Of a stretch of 64,000 bases of DNA, positions 43,157 to 52,515 are shown one piece after another. Every line of letters begins with the position of its first letter. Within the stretch, counting starts at the first letter, position 1. The position numbers and the translations under genes are program-made. The notes beneath the pieces are model-generated. The model saw only the letters and a program-made list of their open reading frames with translations, was not told the DNA's origin and did not search any database. This DNA comes from Bogoriella caseilytica (GTDB taxonomy: Bacteria; Actinomycetota; Actinomycetes; Actinomycetales; Actinomycetaceae): NCBI RefSeq assembly GCF_003752405.1, contig NZ_RKHK01000001.1, positions 2,976,001 to 3,040,000 on the forward strand, in the 5' to 3' direction.

Positions 43157-43181
43157 GCCCCCGGCAGTGCCGGGGGCTTTT
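43157..43181 (+). terminator. intrinsic terminator of the tRNA cluster
   Basis: A 9-bp perfect stem GCCCCCGGC/GCCGGGGGC with a 3-nt loop, followed by TTTT, begins 13 nt after tRNA-Val(GAC). Confidence 0.92.
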
Positions 43182-43422
43182 GCTGTGCCCGGTGAGGGGG
43201 CGCCGCGGCTGACCCGGCGCGGCGGCTCCTCAGGACACGGTTGGTCCGGGCCCGTGCAGCCTGTGCCGGGAAATCGACAGGTTGTGCCCGCGCGAGCGTC
43301 AACGTGAGGTGAGTCTCGCTGGAATGGGCGGGCCCGATACCCATCCACCGGGTCTTGCCGTCAGTGTCGTCGGTGATCGGGAACCGCGACGGCGAGCTCC
43401 GGCCAGCACAGGAGGACCATTC

Positions 43423-45273
43423 ATGGCACGAGCATCGGCAATGACGCCGAAACACTGGCGAGCAGGTCTGCTCGCCGTTCCATTGGCCCTGGCTCTGGGA
43501 ACACCAGCGGTGGCTCTCGACGAGCCTCCGGAGCCAGTCGAGGATGGAGCTGCGGCACTGGACGAGGCCACGTCCGAGGAGGTCGCCGAAAGCGATGACG
43601 CTGCCGAGCCGGAGGGCTCCGGTGATGGTGCCGACGGCGAGGTTGCGGGCGGCGAGGTTCCCGGCGACGACGTCGATGGCGAGGCCACGTCTGAGGAGGT
43701 CGAGACCGAGGAGCTCACGTCCGAGGACACCATGGTGGAGGTCGAGCCCGACATCGACGTGGTCGCCACCGGTGAGATCCTCGACGCCGTGGCCATCGTG
43801 GAGATCGTGCCCGAAGGGCCGCAGGTCTCCGCAGTAGCCCTCGAGTACGACGTTCTCCTCGATCTGGAGAGCATCGACGTCGGAGCCTTCGAGGTCGCGG
43901 TGGACATCGAGGTCAGCGGTGACTTCGCCACGCCGATCTCCGGCACCCGCACGGTGGCTCGTGCCTACAGCTCCGCCGCGCCCAGCCCGGGCCAGTGGAG
44001 TACCGGAAACTGGGTGGTGATCGAACTCGACCCGTCCGACGGCCTCGGCGGGGCGAGCTACTACAACGTCTTCACCGAGTTCGTCGATCTCGCCGGCGCG
44101 TACGAGATCCAGCAGGTGGCGGAGCTGGAGGGCGCGGACGGCGTGATTCCCGCGCAGGACGCCGCCGTGCTGACCACGGGTGCGAGGACGCTCGTGGTCG
44201 ATGACTACGAGGCCTTGGAGTACACCGGAACCGCCGGCGCGACGGTGCCCTACCGGTTCTTCGAGCCGCAGCTCAGCCCGGGCGAGCAGGTGCCGCTCGT
44301 GGTGAGCTTGCACGGGCACGGTGAGAGCGGTTCGGACAACTATGCGCAGGTGGCGGGCAACCAGATCTCGGTGGCCTTTGCCGACCCCGCCCGCCAGGCC
44401 GGAGCACCTGCCTACGTGCTCTCCCCGCAGGCAGGCCGGGCCGACCCGGGCCAGGGCGGCTGGTGGGATCCCGCCACCCAGGAAGCCGTCATCGAGCTCG
44501 TCCGCCAGACCATGGAGCAGTATCCGGGAATCGACCCCGAGCGGATCTACCTGACCGGCCTCTCCATGGGGGCCTACGGATCCTGGGCGATCCTGCCCAC
44601 CACCACCGACCTCTTCGCCGCCGCCGTGCTGGTCTGCGGAGCCGGGGATGAGGAGACCGCACTGAAGACCCTGAGCGACCTGCCCATCTGGGCCCTGCAC
44701 TCGGTCGACGACTTCGTGGTGCCCTATGACGCCCCGGGCTCCGGTCTGCGGATCCTGCGCGCCTTCGAGGATGCCGGCGCACCGGTGGTCTGGAGCGAAT
44801 GGGACGGCAACGCACCCCGATCGGAGCAGGAGCTCGCGGCGGCGAACGCTCGTCTGGAAGCGGCCGCCACCGGGGCTCGGCACCTCTTCACCACCTTCCC
44901 AGCGGGCACGACGCCGGTCAACCCGCATGCGTCATGGGTGCCGACCTACGCCAACAGTCAGGTGCTGGACTGGCTCTTCGAGCAGCGACTCGACGTCCTG
45001 CCAGCGCCGGAGCCCACGCCGGAGCCCGAGCCTGAACCGGAGCCAGAACCGAGCCCTGAGCCGGAACCCACCGGCCCGCCGGCCGAGAACGCCACTGATG
45101 AGCCCAGCGACGTGGTGGAGGGAAGCCCTGCTCCTTCCACCCCCGGCGCTGACCCGTTGCCGGCGACCGGCGCCGAACCCATGGGCCTGATGATGCTGGC
45201 AGGCGTGTTGAGCGTTCTCGGAGCGGCACTGGTCGCGAGCCGGGCGCGCCTGCGGGTTGTGGCCGGGCGGTAG
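43423..45273 (+). CDS. secreted LPXTG-anchored alpha/beta-hydrolase (esterase, CE1-like)
   Basis: A 616-residue cell-wall protein. The order is a signal peptide (ending near TPAVA), an acidic linker to about residue 100, a beta-rich domain, then an alpha/beta-hydrolase with LHGHGESG (oxyanion region), nucleophile Ser381 in GLSMG, Asp429/430 in HSVDDF and His502 in NPHASW. A Pro-Glu repeat spacer follows, then sortase signal LPATG (579-583), a hydrophobic helix and a basic tail. The catalytic domain resembles feruloyl/acetyl-xylan esterases and PHB-depolymerase-like hydrolases; the substrate is not certain. A surface esterase 6 kb from a GH3 xylosidase-like operon is consistent with hemicellulose use. 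AGGAGG precedes the ATG. No sortase gene is in the window. Confidence 0.9.
   Translation: MARASAMTPKHWRAGLLAVPLALALGTPAVALDEPPEPVEDGAAALDEATSEEVAESDDAAEPEGSGDGADGEVAGGEVPGDDVDGEATSEEVETEELTSEDTMVEVEPDIDVVATGEILDAVAIVEIVPEGPQVSAVALEYDVLLDLESIDVGAFEVAVDIEVSGDFATPISGTRTVARAYSSAAPSPGQWSTGNWVVIELDPSDGLGGASYYNVFTEFVDLAGAYEIQQVAELEGADGVIPAQDAAVLTTGARTLVVDDYEALEYTGTAGATVPYRFFEPQLSPGEQVPLVVSLHGHGESGSDNYAQVAGNQISVAFADPARQAGAPAYVLSPQAGRADPGQGGWWDPATQEAVIELVRQTMEQYPGIDPERIYLTGLSMGAYGSWAILPTTTDLFAAAVLVCGAGDEETALKTLSDLPIWALHSVDDFVVPYDAPGSGLRILRAFEDAGAPVVWSEWDGNAPRSEQELAAANARLEAAATGARHLFTTFPAGTTPVNPHASWVPTYANSQVLDWLFEQRLDVLPAPEPTPEPEPEPEPEPSPEPEPTGPPAENATDEPSDVVEGSPAPSTPGADPLPATGAEPMGLMMLAGVLSVLGAALVASRARLRVVAGR
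45007..45069 (+). repeat. Pro-Glu codon repeat (cell-wall spacer)
   Basis: About ten tandem Pro-Glu units (occasionally Pro-Thr or Pro-Ser) encode an extended spacer between the esterase domain and the LPXTG anchor. Codons vary between units, so it looks selected at protein level rather than a recent expansion. Confidence 0.85.
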
Positions 45274-45377
45274 CGCTGTGGTGATCGCCTCATCCGCCGA
45301 CGCGGCAGGGGCCCGTGAGCCAGTGAGGTAGGCCCTTCGGCCACCCCGTGCCAGGCGCACGAGCGCCCGGGGCGCAC

Positions 45378-45421
45378 GCCACGCGGGTCCGGGCGGGATG
45401 ATCCGCCCGGACCCGCGTGGC
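45378..45421 (+). terminator. 19-bp perfect hairpin between the esterase gene and thrS
   Basis: Arms 45378-45396 and 45403-45421 pair without mismatch around a 6-nt loop. No T-run follows. A -10-like TACCAT (45429-45434) lies just downstream, suggesting that the hairpin ends esterase transcription rather than forming a thrS leader attenuator. Either reading is possible. Confidence 0.7.
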
Positions 45422-45477
45422 GGCTGGGTACCATCGGGGACGGTCCACCCACCATCCCCGCGCGAGGAGCACCACCC

Positions 45478-47490
45478 GTGTCTGCAGAGCACATCCTGGT
45501 CATTGACGGCGTCGAACACCCGATCGCCGCAGGGACGACCGGCACTGAGCTCTACGAGGGGCGCCGTGACGTGGTGGCCCTCCACGTCGCCGGTGAGCCG
45601 CGCGACCTGGACACGGATCTCTCGGGTCTTCCCCAGGGCTCCGAGGTGACCGCGGTGACGATCGAGAGCGCCGAGGGACTGTCGATCCTGCGGCACTCCG
45701 CCGCGCACGTCCTTGCCCAAGCAGTCCAGCAGGTCAACCCCGAGGCCAAGCTCGGCATCGGTCCGCCGATCACCGATGGCTTCTACTACGACTTCGACGT
45801 CGCCGAGCCATTCACTCCCGAGGATTTGAAGAAGCTCGAGAAGCTCATGCAGCGCATCGTCAAAGAAGGTCAGACCTTCCGCCGGCGCGTGGTCACCGAG
45901 GACGAGGCACGCGCGGAGCTCGCCGATGAGCCCTACAAGCTCGAACTGATCGGCCTCAAGGGCTCAGCCGAGACCGGGGAGTCGGGAGAGTCGGTGGAGG
46001 TGGGTCAGGGTGAGCTGACCATCTACGACAACCTCCGCCGCGGCGGTGAGGTGGCATGGAAGGACCTCTGCCGCGGCCCGCACCTGCCGTCGACGAAACT
46101 GATCGCCAATGGTTTCTCGCTGATGCGCGCGGCCGGCGCCTACTGGCGCGGCAGCGAGAAGAACCCACAGCTACAGCGGATCTACGGCACCGCGTGGCCC
46201 ACCAAGGACGAGCTCGTGGCCTACAAGGAACGCCTGGCCGAGGCCGAGCGCCGCGACCACCGCCGCCTCGGCGCCGAGCTGGATCTTTTCTCCTTCCCGG
46301 ACGAGATCGGCTCCGGACTGCCGGTCTTCCACCCCAAGGGTTCGATGATCCGGATGGAGATGGAGGACTACTCCCGCAGGCGTCATGTAGCCGCCGGATA
46401 CCAGTTCGCCTACACCCCGCACATCACCAAGTCGCGGCTCTATGAGGTCTCCGGGCACCTGGACTGGTACCGCGAGGGCATGTTCCCGGCGATGCACGTG
46501 GACGAGCAGCGCGACGAGCACGGCGAGATCACCCGGCAGGGGCAGGACTACTACCTCAAGCCGATGAACTGCCCCATGCACAACCTCATCTTCGCCTCCC
46601 GCGGCCGCTCCTACCGCGAGCTGCCGCTGCGGCTCTTCGAGTTTGGCTCGGTCTACCGCTACGAGAAGTCCGGCGTGATCCACGGACTCACCCGGGTGCG
46701 TGGCATGACCCAGGACGATGCCCACATCTACTGCACCCGCGAGCAGATGAAGGACGAGATCACCTCGACCTTGACCTTCGTGCTCGATCTGCTCAAGGAC
46801 TACGGCCTGCAGGACTTCTACCTCGAGCTCTCCACCAAGGATCCGGTGAAGTTCGTGGGCTCGGACGAGGTCTGGGAGGAAGCGACCCGCACCCTCGCGG
46901 AGGTGGCCGAGGCCTCTGGTCTCGAACTCGTCCCCGACCCCGGCGGGGCGGCTTTCTACGGCCCCAAGATCTCCGTGCAGGCCCGCGACGCCATCGGACG
47001 CACCTGGCAGATGTCGACCATCCAGCTCGACTTCAACCTCCCGGAGCGCTTCGAGCTGGAGTACACCGCGGCCGACGGCTCACGCCAGCGCCCGGTCATG
47101 ATCCACCGCGCGCTCTTCGGCTCGATCGAACGCTTCCTCGGCGTGCTGACCGAGCACTATGCCGGTGCGTTCCCGGCGTGGCTCGCTCCGGTTCAGGTGC
47201 GCGCCATCCCGGTGGCCGAGCCCTTCAACGACTACCTCGCGGACGTCGTCGGCCAGCTGGCAGCCCAGGGCGTCCGCGCGGAGCTCGACGATGGAGCGGA
47301 CCGGTTCCCCAAGAAGATCCGCACCGCCTCCAAGGAGAAGATTCCCTTCACCGTCATCGCCGGTGGTGAGGACGTCGACGCCGGTGCGGTGTCCTTCCGG
47401 TACCGCGACGGCTCCCAGCGCAATCAGGTCCCGGTGGCGGAGGCCATCGCCGAGATCCTGCGGGCCATCGAGGCCCGGGAGCAGGTGTGA
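45478..47490 (+). CDS. thrS: threonyl-tRNA synthetase
   Basis: A 670-residue class II synthetase that charges tRNA-Thr. The order is an N-terminal TGS domain (1-65), the editing domain with [15 protein letters not shown] (His-x3-His) and [11 protein letters not shown], the catalytic core with zinc-binding Cys in [47 protein letters not shown], and the C-terminal anticodon-binding domain. The length is normal. The GTG start gives the family N terminus. The stop overlaps the HIT gene by 4 nt, the usual entry to the actinobacterial PI/PIM block. No T-box leader was recognised. Confidence 0.97.
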   Translation: MSAEHILVIDGVEHPIAAGTTGTELYEGRRDVVALHVAGEPRDLDTDLSGLPQGSEVTAVTIESAEGLSILRHSAAHVLAQAVQQVNPEAKLGIGPPITDGFYYDFDVAEPFTPEDLKKLEKLMQRIVKEGQTFRRRVVTEDEARAELADEPYKLELIGLKGSAETGESGESVEVGQGELTIYDNLRRGGEVAWKDLCRGPHLPSTKLIANGFSLMRAAGAYWRGSEKNPQLQRIYGTAWPTKDELVAYKERLAEAERRDHRRLGAELDLFSFPDEIGSGLPVFHPKGSMIRMEMEDYSRRRHVAAGYQFAYTPHITKSRLYEVSGHLDWYREGMFPAMHVDEQRDEHGEITRQGQDYYLKPMNCPMHNLIFASRGRSYRELPLRLFEFGSVYRYEKSGVIHGLTRVRGMTQDDAHIYCTREQMKDEITSTLTFVLDLLKDYGLQDFYLELSTKDPVKFVGSDEVWEEATRTLAEVAEASGLELVPDPGGAAFYGPKISVQARDAIGRTWQMSTIQLDFNLPERFELEYTAADGSRQRPVMIHRALFGSIERFLGVLTEHYAGAFPAWLAPVQVRAIPVAEPFNDYLADVVGQLAAQGVRAELDDGADRFPKKIRTASKEKIPFTVIAGGEDVDAGAVSFRYRDGSQRNQVPVAEAIAEILRAIEAREQV

Positions 47491-48068
47491 CCGGGCCCGG
47501 CCCTGCGCAGGCAGCAGCCGGGCAGGCCCCAGATCATCCGGGCACGCCGGACGCCTTTGAGCGGCTCTGGACGCCGCACCGGATGGTCTACGTCGGTGGC
47601 ACGGAGCGGCAGGAGTCCCCCGCGGGGGAGAGCACCTGCCCCTTCTGTCGGGCTCCGGGGCGCGAGGACGCTGATGGGCTGATCGTCCGGCGCGGCGAGC
47701 ACGCGTACGTGGTGCTCAATCTCTATCCCTACAACCCCGGTCACCTACTGATCTGCCCGCTCCGCCATGTGGCTGACTACACCGAGCTCACTGACGCCGA
47801 GCGCGATGAGATCGCCGCCCTGACCCAGCAGGCACTGCAGGCGATCCGCGCTGTCTCCGCGCCGCAGGGCTTCAACCTCGGGGTCAATCTCGGCGAGGTG
47901 GCCGGCGGCAGTGTCTCCGCGCACTTCCACCAGCACGTGGTGCCGCGCTGGGGCGGGGATGCGAACTTCCTGCCGATCGTGGCCCGGACCAAGGCGCTGC
48001 CGCAGGTCTTGGGGGAGACCCGCCGTCTGCTCGCAGAAGCGTGGCTGGCCATCGAGCGGGAGGGCTGA
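47487..48068 (+). CDS. HIT-family protein (Ap4A-phosphorylase-like)
   Basis: A 193-residue protein with the histidine-triad motif [10 protein letters not shown] near residue 150 and a CPFC pair near residue 53 that may bind zinc, as in actinobacterial HIT hydrolases/phosphorylases. The conserved WTPHRMVYV at the N terminus matches the mycobacterial Ap4A phosphorylase type encoded at the same place, between thrS and pgsA. Such enzymes cleave diadenosine tetraphosphate made as a by-product by aminoacyl-tRNA synthetases, fitting the 4-nt overlap with thrS. Activity as phosphorylase or hydrolase is not settled by sequence. Confidence 0.88.
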   Translation: MTGPGPAQAAAGQAPDHPGTPDAFERLWTPHRMVYVGGTERQESPAGESTCPFCRAPGREDADGLIVRRGEHAYVVLNLYPYNPGHLLICPLRHVADYTELTDAERDEIAALTQQALQAIRAVSAPQGFNLGVNLGEVAGGSVSAHFHQHVVPRWGGDANFLPIVARTKALPQVLGETRRLLAEAWLAIEREG

Positions 48069-48071
48069 TCC

Positions 48072-48695
48072 ATGCTCTCCACCACCGGCAGAGGTTTTGC
48101 CCGCGCGCTCTTCGGGCCGGCGGCCCGGCTGCTCGCGCGCCTGGGCGTCAGCCCGGATGTGGTGACCGTTGCCGGAACCGTGCTCACCTGCCTGGCAGCA
48201 CTGACCTTGATTCCCCTCGACATGCTGGTCATCGGCCCGTTGGTGATCACCGTCTGCGTCCTCCTCGACAACCTCGACGGCCAGCTCGCCCGCCTCACCG
48301 GGCAGGAGTCGGTCTGGGGAGCGTTCCTGGACTCGACCATGGACCGCGTGGCAGACGGCGCGCTGCTGGCCGCAGTGATCATCTGGGCGCTGCGGCACCT
48401 CGAGGGCACGTGGCAACTTCTCACCGTGGCCGCGGCCCTGGCCGCCCTGGTGTTCGGATCCGTCGTGCCCTATGCCAAGGCGCGAGCGGAGTCGGTGGGC
48501 CTGCGCGGTGACGGCGGACTGGCGGAACGTGCCGACCGGCTCGTGGTGATCCTGGTGGCGCTCTTCCTTGTGGGCCTCGGCCTGCCGCCGGTGGTGCTGA
48601 CGGTGGCGCTGTGGGTGCTGGCATTAGCCGCGTTGATCACTGTCTTCCAGCGCATGGGACGCGCGTACCGGAGTGCCCGGCAGGCGATCGACTGA
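48072..48695 (+). CDS. pgsA: CDP-alcohol phosphatidyltransferase (phosphatidylinositol-phosphate synthase-like)
   Basis: A 207-residue membrane protein with the CDP-alcohol phosphotransferase signature D-G-x2-A-R-x8-G-x3-D-x3-D, read as DGQLARLTGQESVWG followed by FLDSTMD, and about five to six membrane helices. In actinobacteria this gene, directly before the PIM acyl- and mannosyltransferases, makes phosphatidylinositol phosphate from CDP-diacylglycerol and inositol phosphate. It starts 3 nt after the HIT gene, and its stop shares a base with the next ATG. Confidence 0.92.
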   Translation: MLSTTGRGFARALFGPAARLLARLGVSPDVVTVAGTVLTCLAALTLIPLDMLVIGPLVITVCVLLDNLDGQLARLTGQESVWGAFLDSTMDRVADGALLAAVIIWALRHLEGTWQLLTVAAALAALVFGSVVPYAKARAESVGLRGDGGLAERADRLVVILVALFLVGLGLPPVVLTVALWVLALAALITVFQRMGRAYRSARQAID

Positions 48696-49666
48696 TGCTG
48701 GCAGGGGCTTTCCCGGTGGCACGTGCCGCCCAGCGCCTCCCCGGGGGCCTGGGGAGGCTCCTGTTCGACCTGGCCGCGGACCTCGCCTGGGGGACTCGCC
48801 GAGGCGGTGTGACCCTGCTGGAGCGCAACCTCACGCGCATGCGACCCGATCTGAGCAGGCGGGAGATCCGCCGGCTCAGCCGCAGCAACCTGCGGAGGTA
48901 CCTGGCCAACTTCTACGAGGCCGTGGAGCTGCCCGGCCTGACTCCGGCGCAGATCGAGGCGCGCGTGCGGGTGATCGGTGACCGTGAGCCCGCGAGAGAC
49001 TGCCGGGAGGGCAGAGGCTTCGTAGCGGCCCTCGGGCATTGCGGGAACTGGGACCTTGCCGGGGCATACGCCACGACGTCCTTGGCGCCAGTGCTGACGG
49101 TGGCCGAGGTTCTCGAACCCTCCGAGGTCTTCGAGGAGTTCCTCGCGATGCGCAGGAGAATCGGCCTGGAGATCCTTCCCATGCAGGCGGGTGTCTTCCG
49201 GGAGTTGCTGCGCCGGGTGCGCAGCACCACTCATGCCACCCCGCTGCTGGCCGACCGCGATCTGAGCAGCAGCGGTGTGGAGGTGCAGCTCGCCGGCCGT
49301 CGCGCGCGCGTGGCGGCTGGGCCGGCGGCGCTGGCGCTCGGCGGCGAGCTGCCGCTCTACCCGGCCATGATCCGGCGTGAACGGTTGACCGGCCCGCGCC
49401 GTCGTCGTGCGGGGAGCCCGTGGGGAATCGTCATCGAACTCCTGCCCGCGGTGTGGCGCCCCGACGACGTCGCTCCCGCGAACGGCGTCGCCGAGCTCAC
49501 CCAGCGCTGGGTGGATGCCCTCGCCGAACGCATCCGTCTCTATCCCAGGGACTGGCACATGCTGCAGCGCGTTTTCGTGGAGGATCTGGACGCCGCACGG
49601 CTGCATGCGGCGTCAGCCACGAGCGGGGCCGCCACGGACGCGGCCGTGCGCGCGGAGGAGGGCTGA
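48695..49666 (+). CDS. patA: phosphatidylinositol mannoside acyltransferase (LpxL/HtrB family)
   Basis: A 323-residue LpxL/HtrB-type acyltransferase with the catalytic His-x4-Asp motif in GHCGNWDLAG and a downstream pattern (LLADRDLSSSGVEVQLAGRRARVAAGPAALAL) typical of the family. PatA acylates the mannose at position 2 of inositol in PIM on the inner leaflet. The ATG at 48695 overlaps the pgsA stop (TGATG); the next gene overlaps in the same manner. The order pgsA-patA-pimA is conserved in mycobacteria and relatives, which supports the assignment. Confidence 0.92.
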   Translation: MLAGAFPVARAAQRLPGGLGRLLFDLAADLAWGTRRGGVTLLERNLTRMRPDLSRREIRRLSRSNLRRYLANFYEAVELPGLTPAQIEARVRVIGDREPARDCREGRGFVAALGHCGNWDLAGAYATTSLAPVLTVAEVLEPSEVFEEFLAMRRRIGLEILPMQAGVFRELLRRVRSTTHATPLLADRDLSSSGVEVQLAGRRARVAAGPAALALGGELPLYPAMIRRERLTGPRRRRAGSPWGIVIELLPAVWRPDDVAPANGVAELTQRWVDALAERIRLYPRDWHMLQRVFVEDLDAARLHAASATSGAATDAAVRAEEG

Positions 49667-50766
49667 TGCGCATCGGTCTCGTCTGCCCGTACTCGATGGA
49701 CGCCCCGGGCGGTGTGCAGCAACACGTGGGTGACCTGGCTGAGGAACTGATCGGCCGCGGTCACGAGGTCTCGGTGCTTGCCCCTGCCGGAGCGAGCACT
49801 CCGGTGGCACCGTATGTTGTGGCCGCCGGGCACTCCACCCCCATCCCGTACAACGGTTCGGTGGCGCGGCTCAACGTCAGCCCCATGGCGGCGAACCGGG
49901 TGAACCGCTGGCTGCGCCAGGGTGACTTCGACCTGCTGCACCTGCACGAACCCATGGCGCCGGCCCTGAGCCTGCTGACCCTGTGGACCACCGACCGTCC
50001 GATCGTGGCAACCTTCCACACCTCCATGGACCGCTCGCTCGGTCTGCGGGCCGCCGGCGCCATGTTCAGTGCGTCGCTCGGCAAGATCGGGGCGCGGGTA
50101 GCGGTCTCGGAGGAAGCCCGCCGCACCCTCACCCACTACGCGGGTGGATCCGCGGAGGTGATCCCGAACGGCGTGCACGTCGGCCGCTTCGCCCGGGCCG
50201 AAGCCGACCTGCGGTGGGTGGGAACCGCGGAGCGGCCCACGGTGGCTTTCCTCGGACGGCTCGACGAGCCGCGCAAGGGCCTGGCGGTGCTCGCCGAGGC
50301 CATCCCGCATGTCCTGGAGCGCCACCCGGGCGTGCGTTTCCTCATCGCCGGACGTGGCCACGCCGCAGCCGAGCGACGGCAGCTGGCGCCCTACGGGGAC
50401 TCCGTGCAGTTCCTCGGTGCGATCTCCGATCATGACAAGCGCAGCCTGCTGAAGTCCGTGGATATCTACGTGGCCCCCCATCTGGGGGGCGAGAGTTTTG
50501 GCATCGTGCTGACCGAGGCCATGGCGGCGGGCGCCCTCGTGGTGGCCTCGGATCTGCCCGCGTTCTCCGCGGTCCTCGATGGCGGCCGGGCGGGACACCT
50601 GGTGCCGGTGGGGGAGCCGAGGGCCTTCGCGGACCGCCTGCTCGCCGCTTTCGCCGGGAGTACCCGGATGCGTGAGTACGCCAGCGAGCATGTCCGTCGC
50701 TACGACTGGCCGACGGTCACCGATCAGCTCCTGGAGGTCTACGGCCGGGTAGCGTTCAGCCCATGA
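49666..50766 (+). CDS. pimA: phosphatidylinositol alpha-mannosyltransferase
   Basis: A 366-residue GT4 glycosyltransferase (GT-B fold) with PYSMDAPGGVQQHV at the N terminus, LHLHEPMAPALS, SEEARRTLTHYAGG, FLGRLDEPRKGLAVL and the nucleotide-sugar site GGESFGIVLTEAMAAG. PimA transfers the first mannose from GDP-mannose to phosphatidylinositol at the cytoplasmic face of the membrane. The start shares a base with the patA stop; its end overlaps the PrsW-type gene by 4 nt. Confidence 0.95.
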   Translation: MRIGLVCPYSMDAPGGVQQHVGDLAEELIGRGHEVSVLAPAGASTPVAPYVVAAGHSTPIPYNGSVARLNVSPMAANRVNRWLRQGDFDLLHLHEPMAPALSLLTLWTTDRPIVATFHTSMDRSLGLRAAGAMFSASLGKIGARVAVSEEARRTLTHYAGGSAEVIPNGVHVGRFARAEADLRWVGTAERPTVAFLGRLDEPRKGLAVLAEAIPHVLERHPGVRFLIAGRGHAAAERRQLAPYGDSVQFLGAISDHDKRSLLKSVDIYVAPHLGGESFGIVLTEAMAAGALVVASDLPAFSAVLDGGRAGHLVPVGEPRAFADRLLAAFAGSTRMREYASEHVRRYDWPTVTDQLLEVYGRVAFSP

Positions 50767-51902
50767 GCACGCGCGCGCCCGGCGAGCCGCAGCTTCCCGA
50801 GCACCCGCGCTGGCGGACGGCACCTCACCGCCGTCGCAGCACGCTGATCGTCGAGATCATGCTGCTCTCGCTGGGTCTGCTCGGAGGCGTCTTTGCCCTG
50901 GCCTGGATCGTGGCGGAGGGCGGCGCCGGATCGACTCTGCTGTCCGCTCTGCTGGCCTCCCTGCCGCTGCTGGTGATCCTGGTCCTGGTGTGGTGGGTCG
51001 ACCGCTGGGAGCCGGAGCCCCGGCTGCTCCTGATCGGCGCGCTGCTCTGGGGGGCCGGTGCGGCCGTGGCCGGAGCTCTCGTGGTGAACAACGCGTGGTT
51101 CACGGCGGTGGAGGAGGCCTCGGGTTCCGAGCTGCTGGCCACGGTGACCGGCGTGGTGGTGGGCGCGCCGCTCAGTGAGGAGATCTTCAAGGGCTTCGGT
51201 CTGCTCATCATCTTCCTCACCCGCCGACGCCACTTCGATGGCCCTGTGGACGGTCTGGTGTACGCCGCGGTCATCGCCGCAGGCTTCGCCTTCACCGAGA
51301 ACATCTTCTACTTCGGCCGGGCCGCCGAGGACGGAGACCTCGGCTTGGTGTTCTTCGGCCGGGCCGTGATGAGCCCGTTCGCGCACGTCCTGTTCACGGC
51401 CGCCATGGGCATCGCCCTCGGTCTGGCCTCCCGGGCGCGCCGCCGCACCTGGATGTGGGCCTTCCCGGTGGGGCTGGTGGCTGCGATCCTGCTGCACGCC
51501 GTCTGGAACGCCTCCGCCGTCCTCGGCGTGGTCTACCTCCTGCTGTTCGTGGTCTTCCAGATACCGCTGTTCGCCGCCTACATCACGCTCATCGTGTGGC
51601 TACGCCACGACGAGCGGATGATCATCCGCGGCCGGCTCACCGAGTACGCCCACGCAGGATGGTTCGCGCCGATGGAGGTCGAGATGCTGACCTCCCTGCG
51701 AGGCCGGCGGATGGCCCGGGCCTGGGCGAAGAACCAGGGGAGCGACGCCCACCGTGCGATGAGGGACTTCCAGCGCTACGCGACGTGGCTGGCCTTCACC
51801 CGCCAGCGGGTCCTCATCGGGCGGCACGACATGGGCGTCCGCCGGGACGAACACCAGTTGCTGAGTGCCGTCAGCCGGGCCCGCGCGGGGTGGAGCACAT
51901 GA
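50763..51902 (+). CDS. PrsW-family intramembrane metalloprotease
   Basis: A 379-residue polytopic protein with about eight hydrophobic segments. PrsW signatures are LSEEIFKGFGLL (Glu-Glu-x3-Lys), FAFTENIFYF and membrane histidines in FAHVLFTAAMG and HAVWNAS, which would bind a metal at the active site. PrsW in Bacillus cleaves an anti-sigma factor; many actinobacterial members have unknown substrates. The soluble C-terminal 100 residues are extra to the minimal family. Overlaps of 4 nt at both ends place it inside the PIM operon, hinting at a role in cell-envelope quality or signalling. Confidence 0.88.
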   Translation: MSTRAPGEPQLPEHPRWRTAPHRRRSTLIVEIMLLSLGLLGGVFALAWIVAEGGAGSTLLSALLASLPLLVILVLVWWVDRWEPEPRLLLIGALLWGAGAAVAGALVVNNAWFTAVEEASGSELLATVTGVVVGAPLSEEIFKGFGLLIIFLTRRRHFDGPVDGLVYAAVIAAGFAFTENIFYFGRAAEDGDLGLVFFGRAVMSPFAHVLFTAAMGIALGLASRARRRTWMWAFPVGLVAAILLHAVWNASAVLGVVYLLLFVVFQIPLFAAYITLIVWLRHDERMIIRGRLTEYAHAGWFAPMEVEMLTSLRGRRMARAWAKNQGSDAHRAMRDFQRYATWLAFTRQRVLIGRHDMGVRRDEHQLLSAVSRARAGWST

Positions 51903-52450
51903 GTGGGAGCCGGCTGGGCCCGGAGTGGGTGCCGGGGCCGGATGGCCTGCTCTCGCGCCACGCCGCGCGAGTGATCCTGCTCGACCCCAGCGGGCGGGTG
52001 CTCCTGGTGCGGGGGCACGATGCCGATGAGCCGGAGAGGTCCTGGTGGTTCACCGTGGGTGGCGGATTGGAACCCGGCGAGAGCCCGCGCGCCGCTGCGG
52101 TGCGGGAGACCGCCGAGGAGACGGGCCTGGAGCTACGCCCGGAGCAACTTGAGGGCCCCGTGCTCACTCGCTCGGCGATCTTCGACTTCTTCCGGGTGAC
52201 CTGCCGGCAGGAGGAGCAGTTCTTCCTGGCCCGCCTCGCTGGCGGCACAGCCACCGAGCTGAGTGATGCCGGCTGGACCGCCGGGGAACGCGAGGTCCTC
52301 GATGAGATGCGCTGGTGGGATGTCGCGGAGCTGGAGGCCGAACTCGCCGGCGGCGCGGTGGTCTATCCGAGCAACCTGCCCGCACTGGTGCGCAGCCTGC
52401 TGACCGGCTGGGACGGCAGCTGCGCCCACCTGGGCGAGGTCGAGGAATAG
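51899..52450 (+). CDS. NUDIX hydrolase
   Basis: A 183-residue protein with a complete Nudix box: G-x5-E-x7-R-E-x2-E-E-x-G, seen from GGGLEPGESPRAA to RETAEETGL (about residues 56-78). The N-terminal RVILLDPSGRVLLVRGHD strand and WWFTVGG match typical housekeeping Nudix enzymes that cleave nucleoside diphosphate derivatives. The substrate is unknown. The ATG at 51899 overlaps the PrsW stop (ATGA). It ends the long thrS-to-Nudix unit; a new promoter (TAGAAT at 52461) begins the next unit. Confidence 0.9.
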   Translation: MSGSRLGPEWVPGPDGLLSRHAARVILLDPSGRVLLVRGHDADEPERSWWFTVGGGLEPGESPRAAAVRETAEETGLELRPEQLEGPVLTRSAIFDFFRVTCRQEEQFFLARLAGGTATELSDAGWTAGEREVLDEMRWWDVAELEAELAGGAVVYPSNLPALVRSLLTGWDGSCAHLGEVEE

Positions 52451-52515
52451 CACCGGGGCGTAGAATGACGGGTCGAGCCACCACGTCATGACAACGAGAG
52501 GGCAAGTCACCAGCC

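Noticed and set aside
45274-45477. T-box or other riboswitch before thrS
   Set aside because: No T-box consensus (AGGGUGGAACCGCG-like) was found; the region holds a simple long hairpin and a -10-like site.
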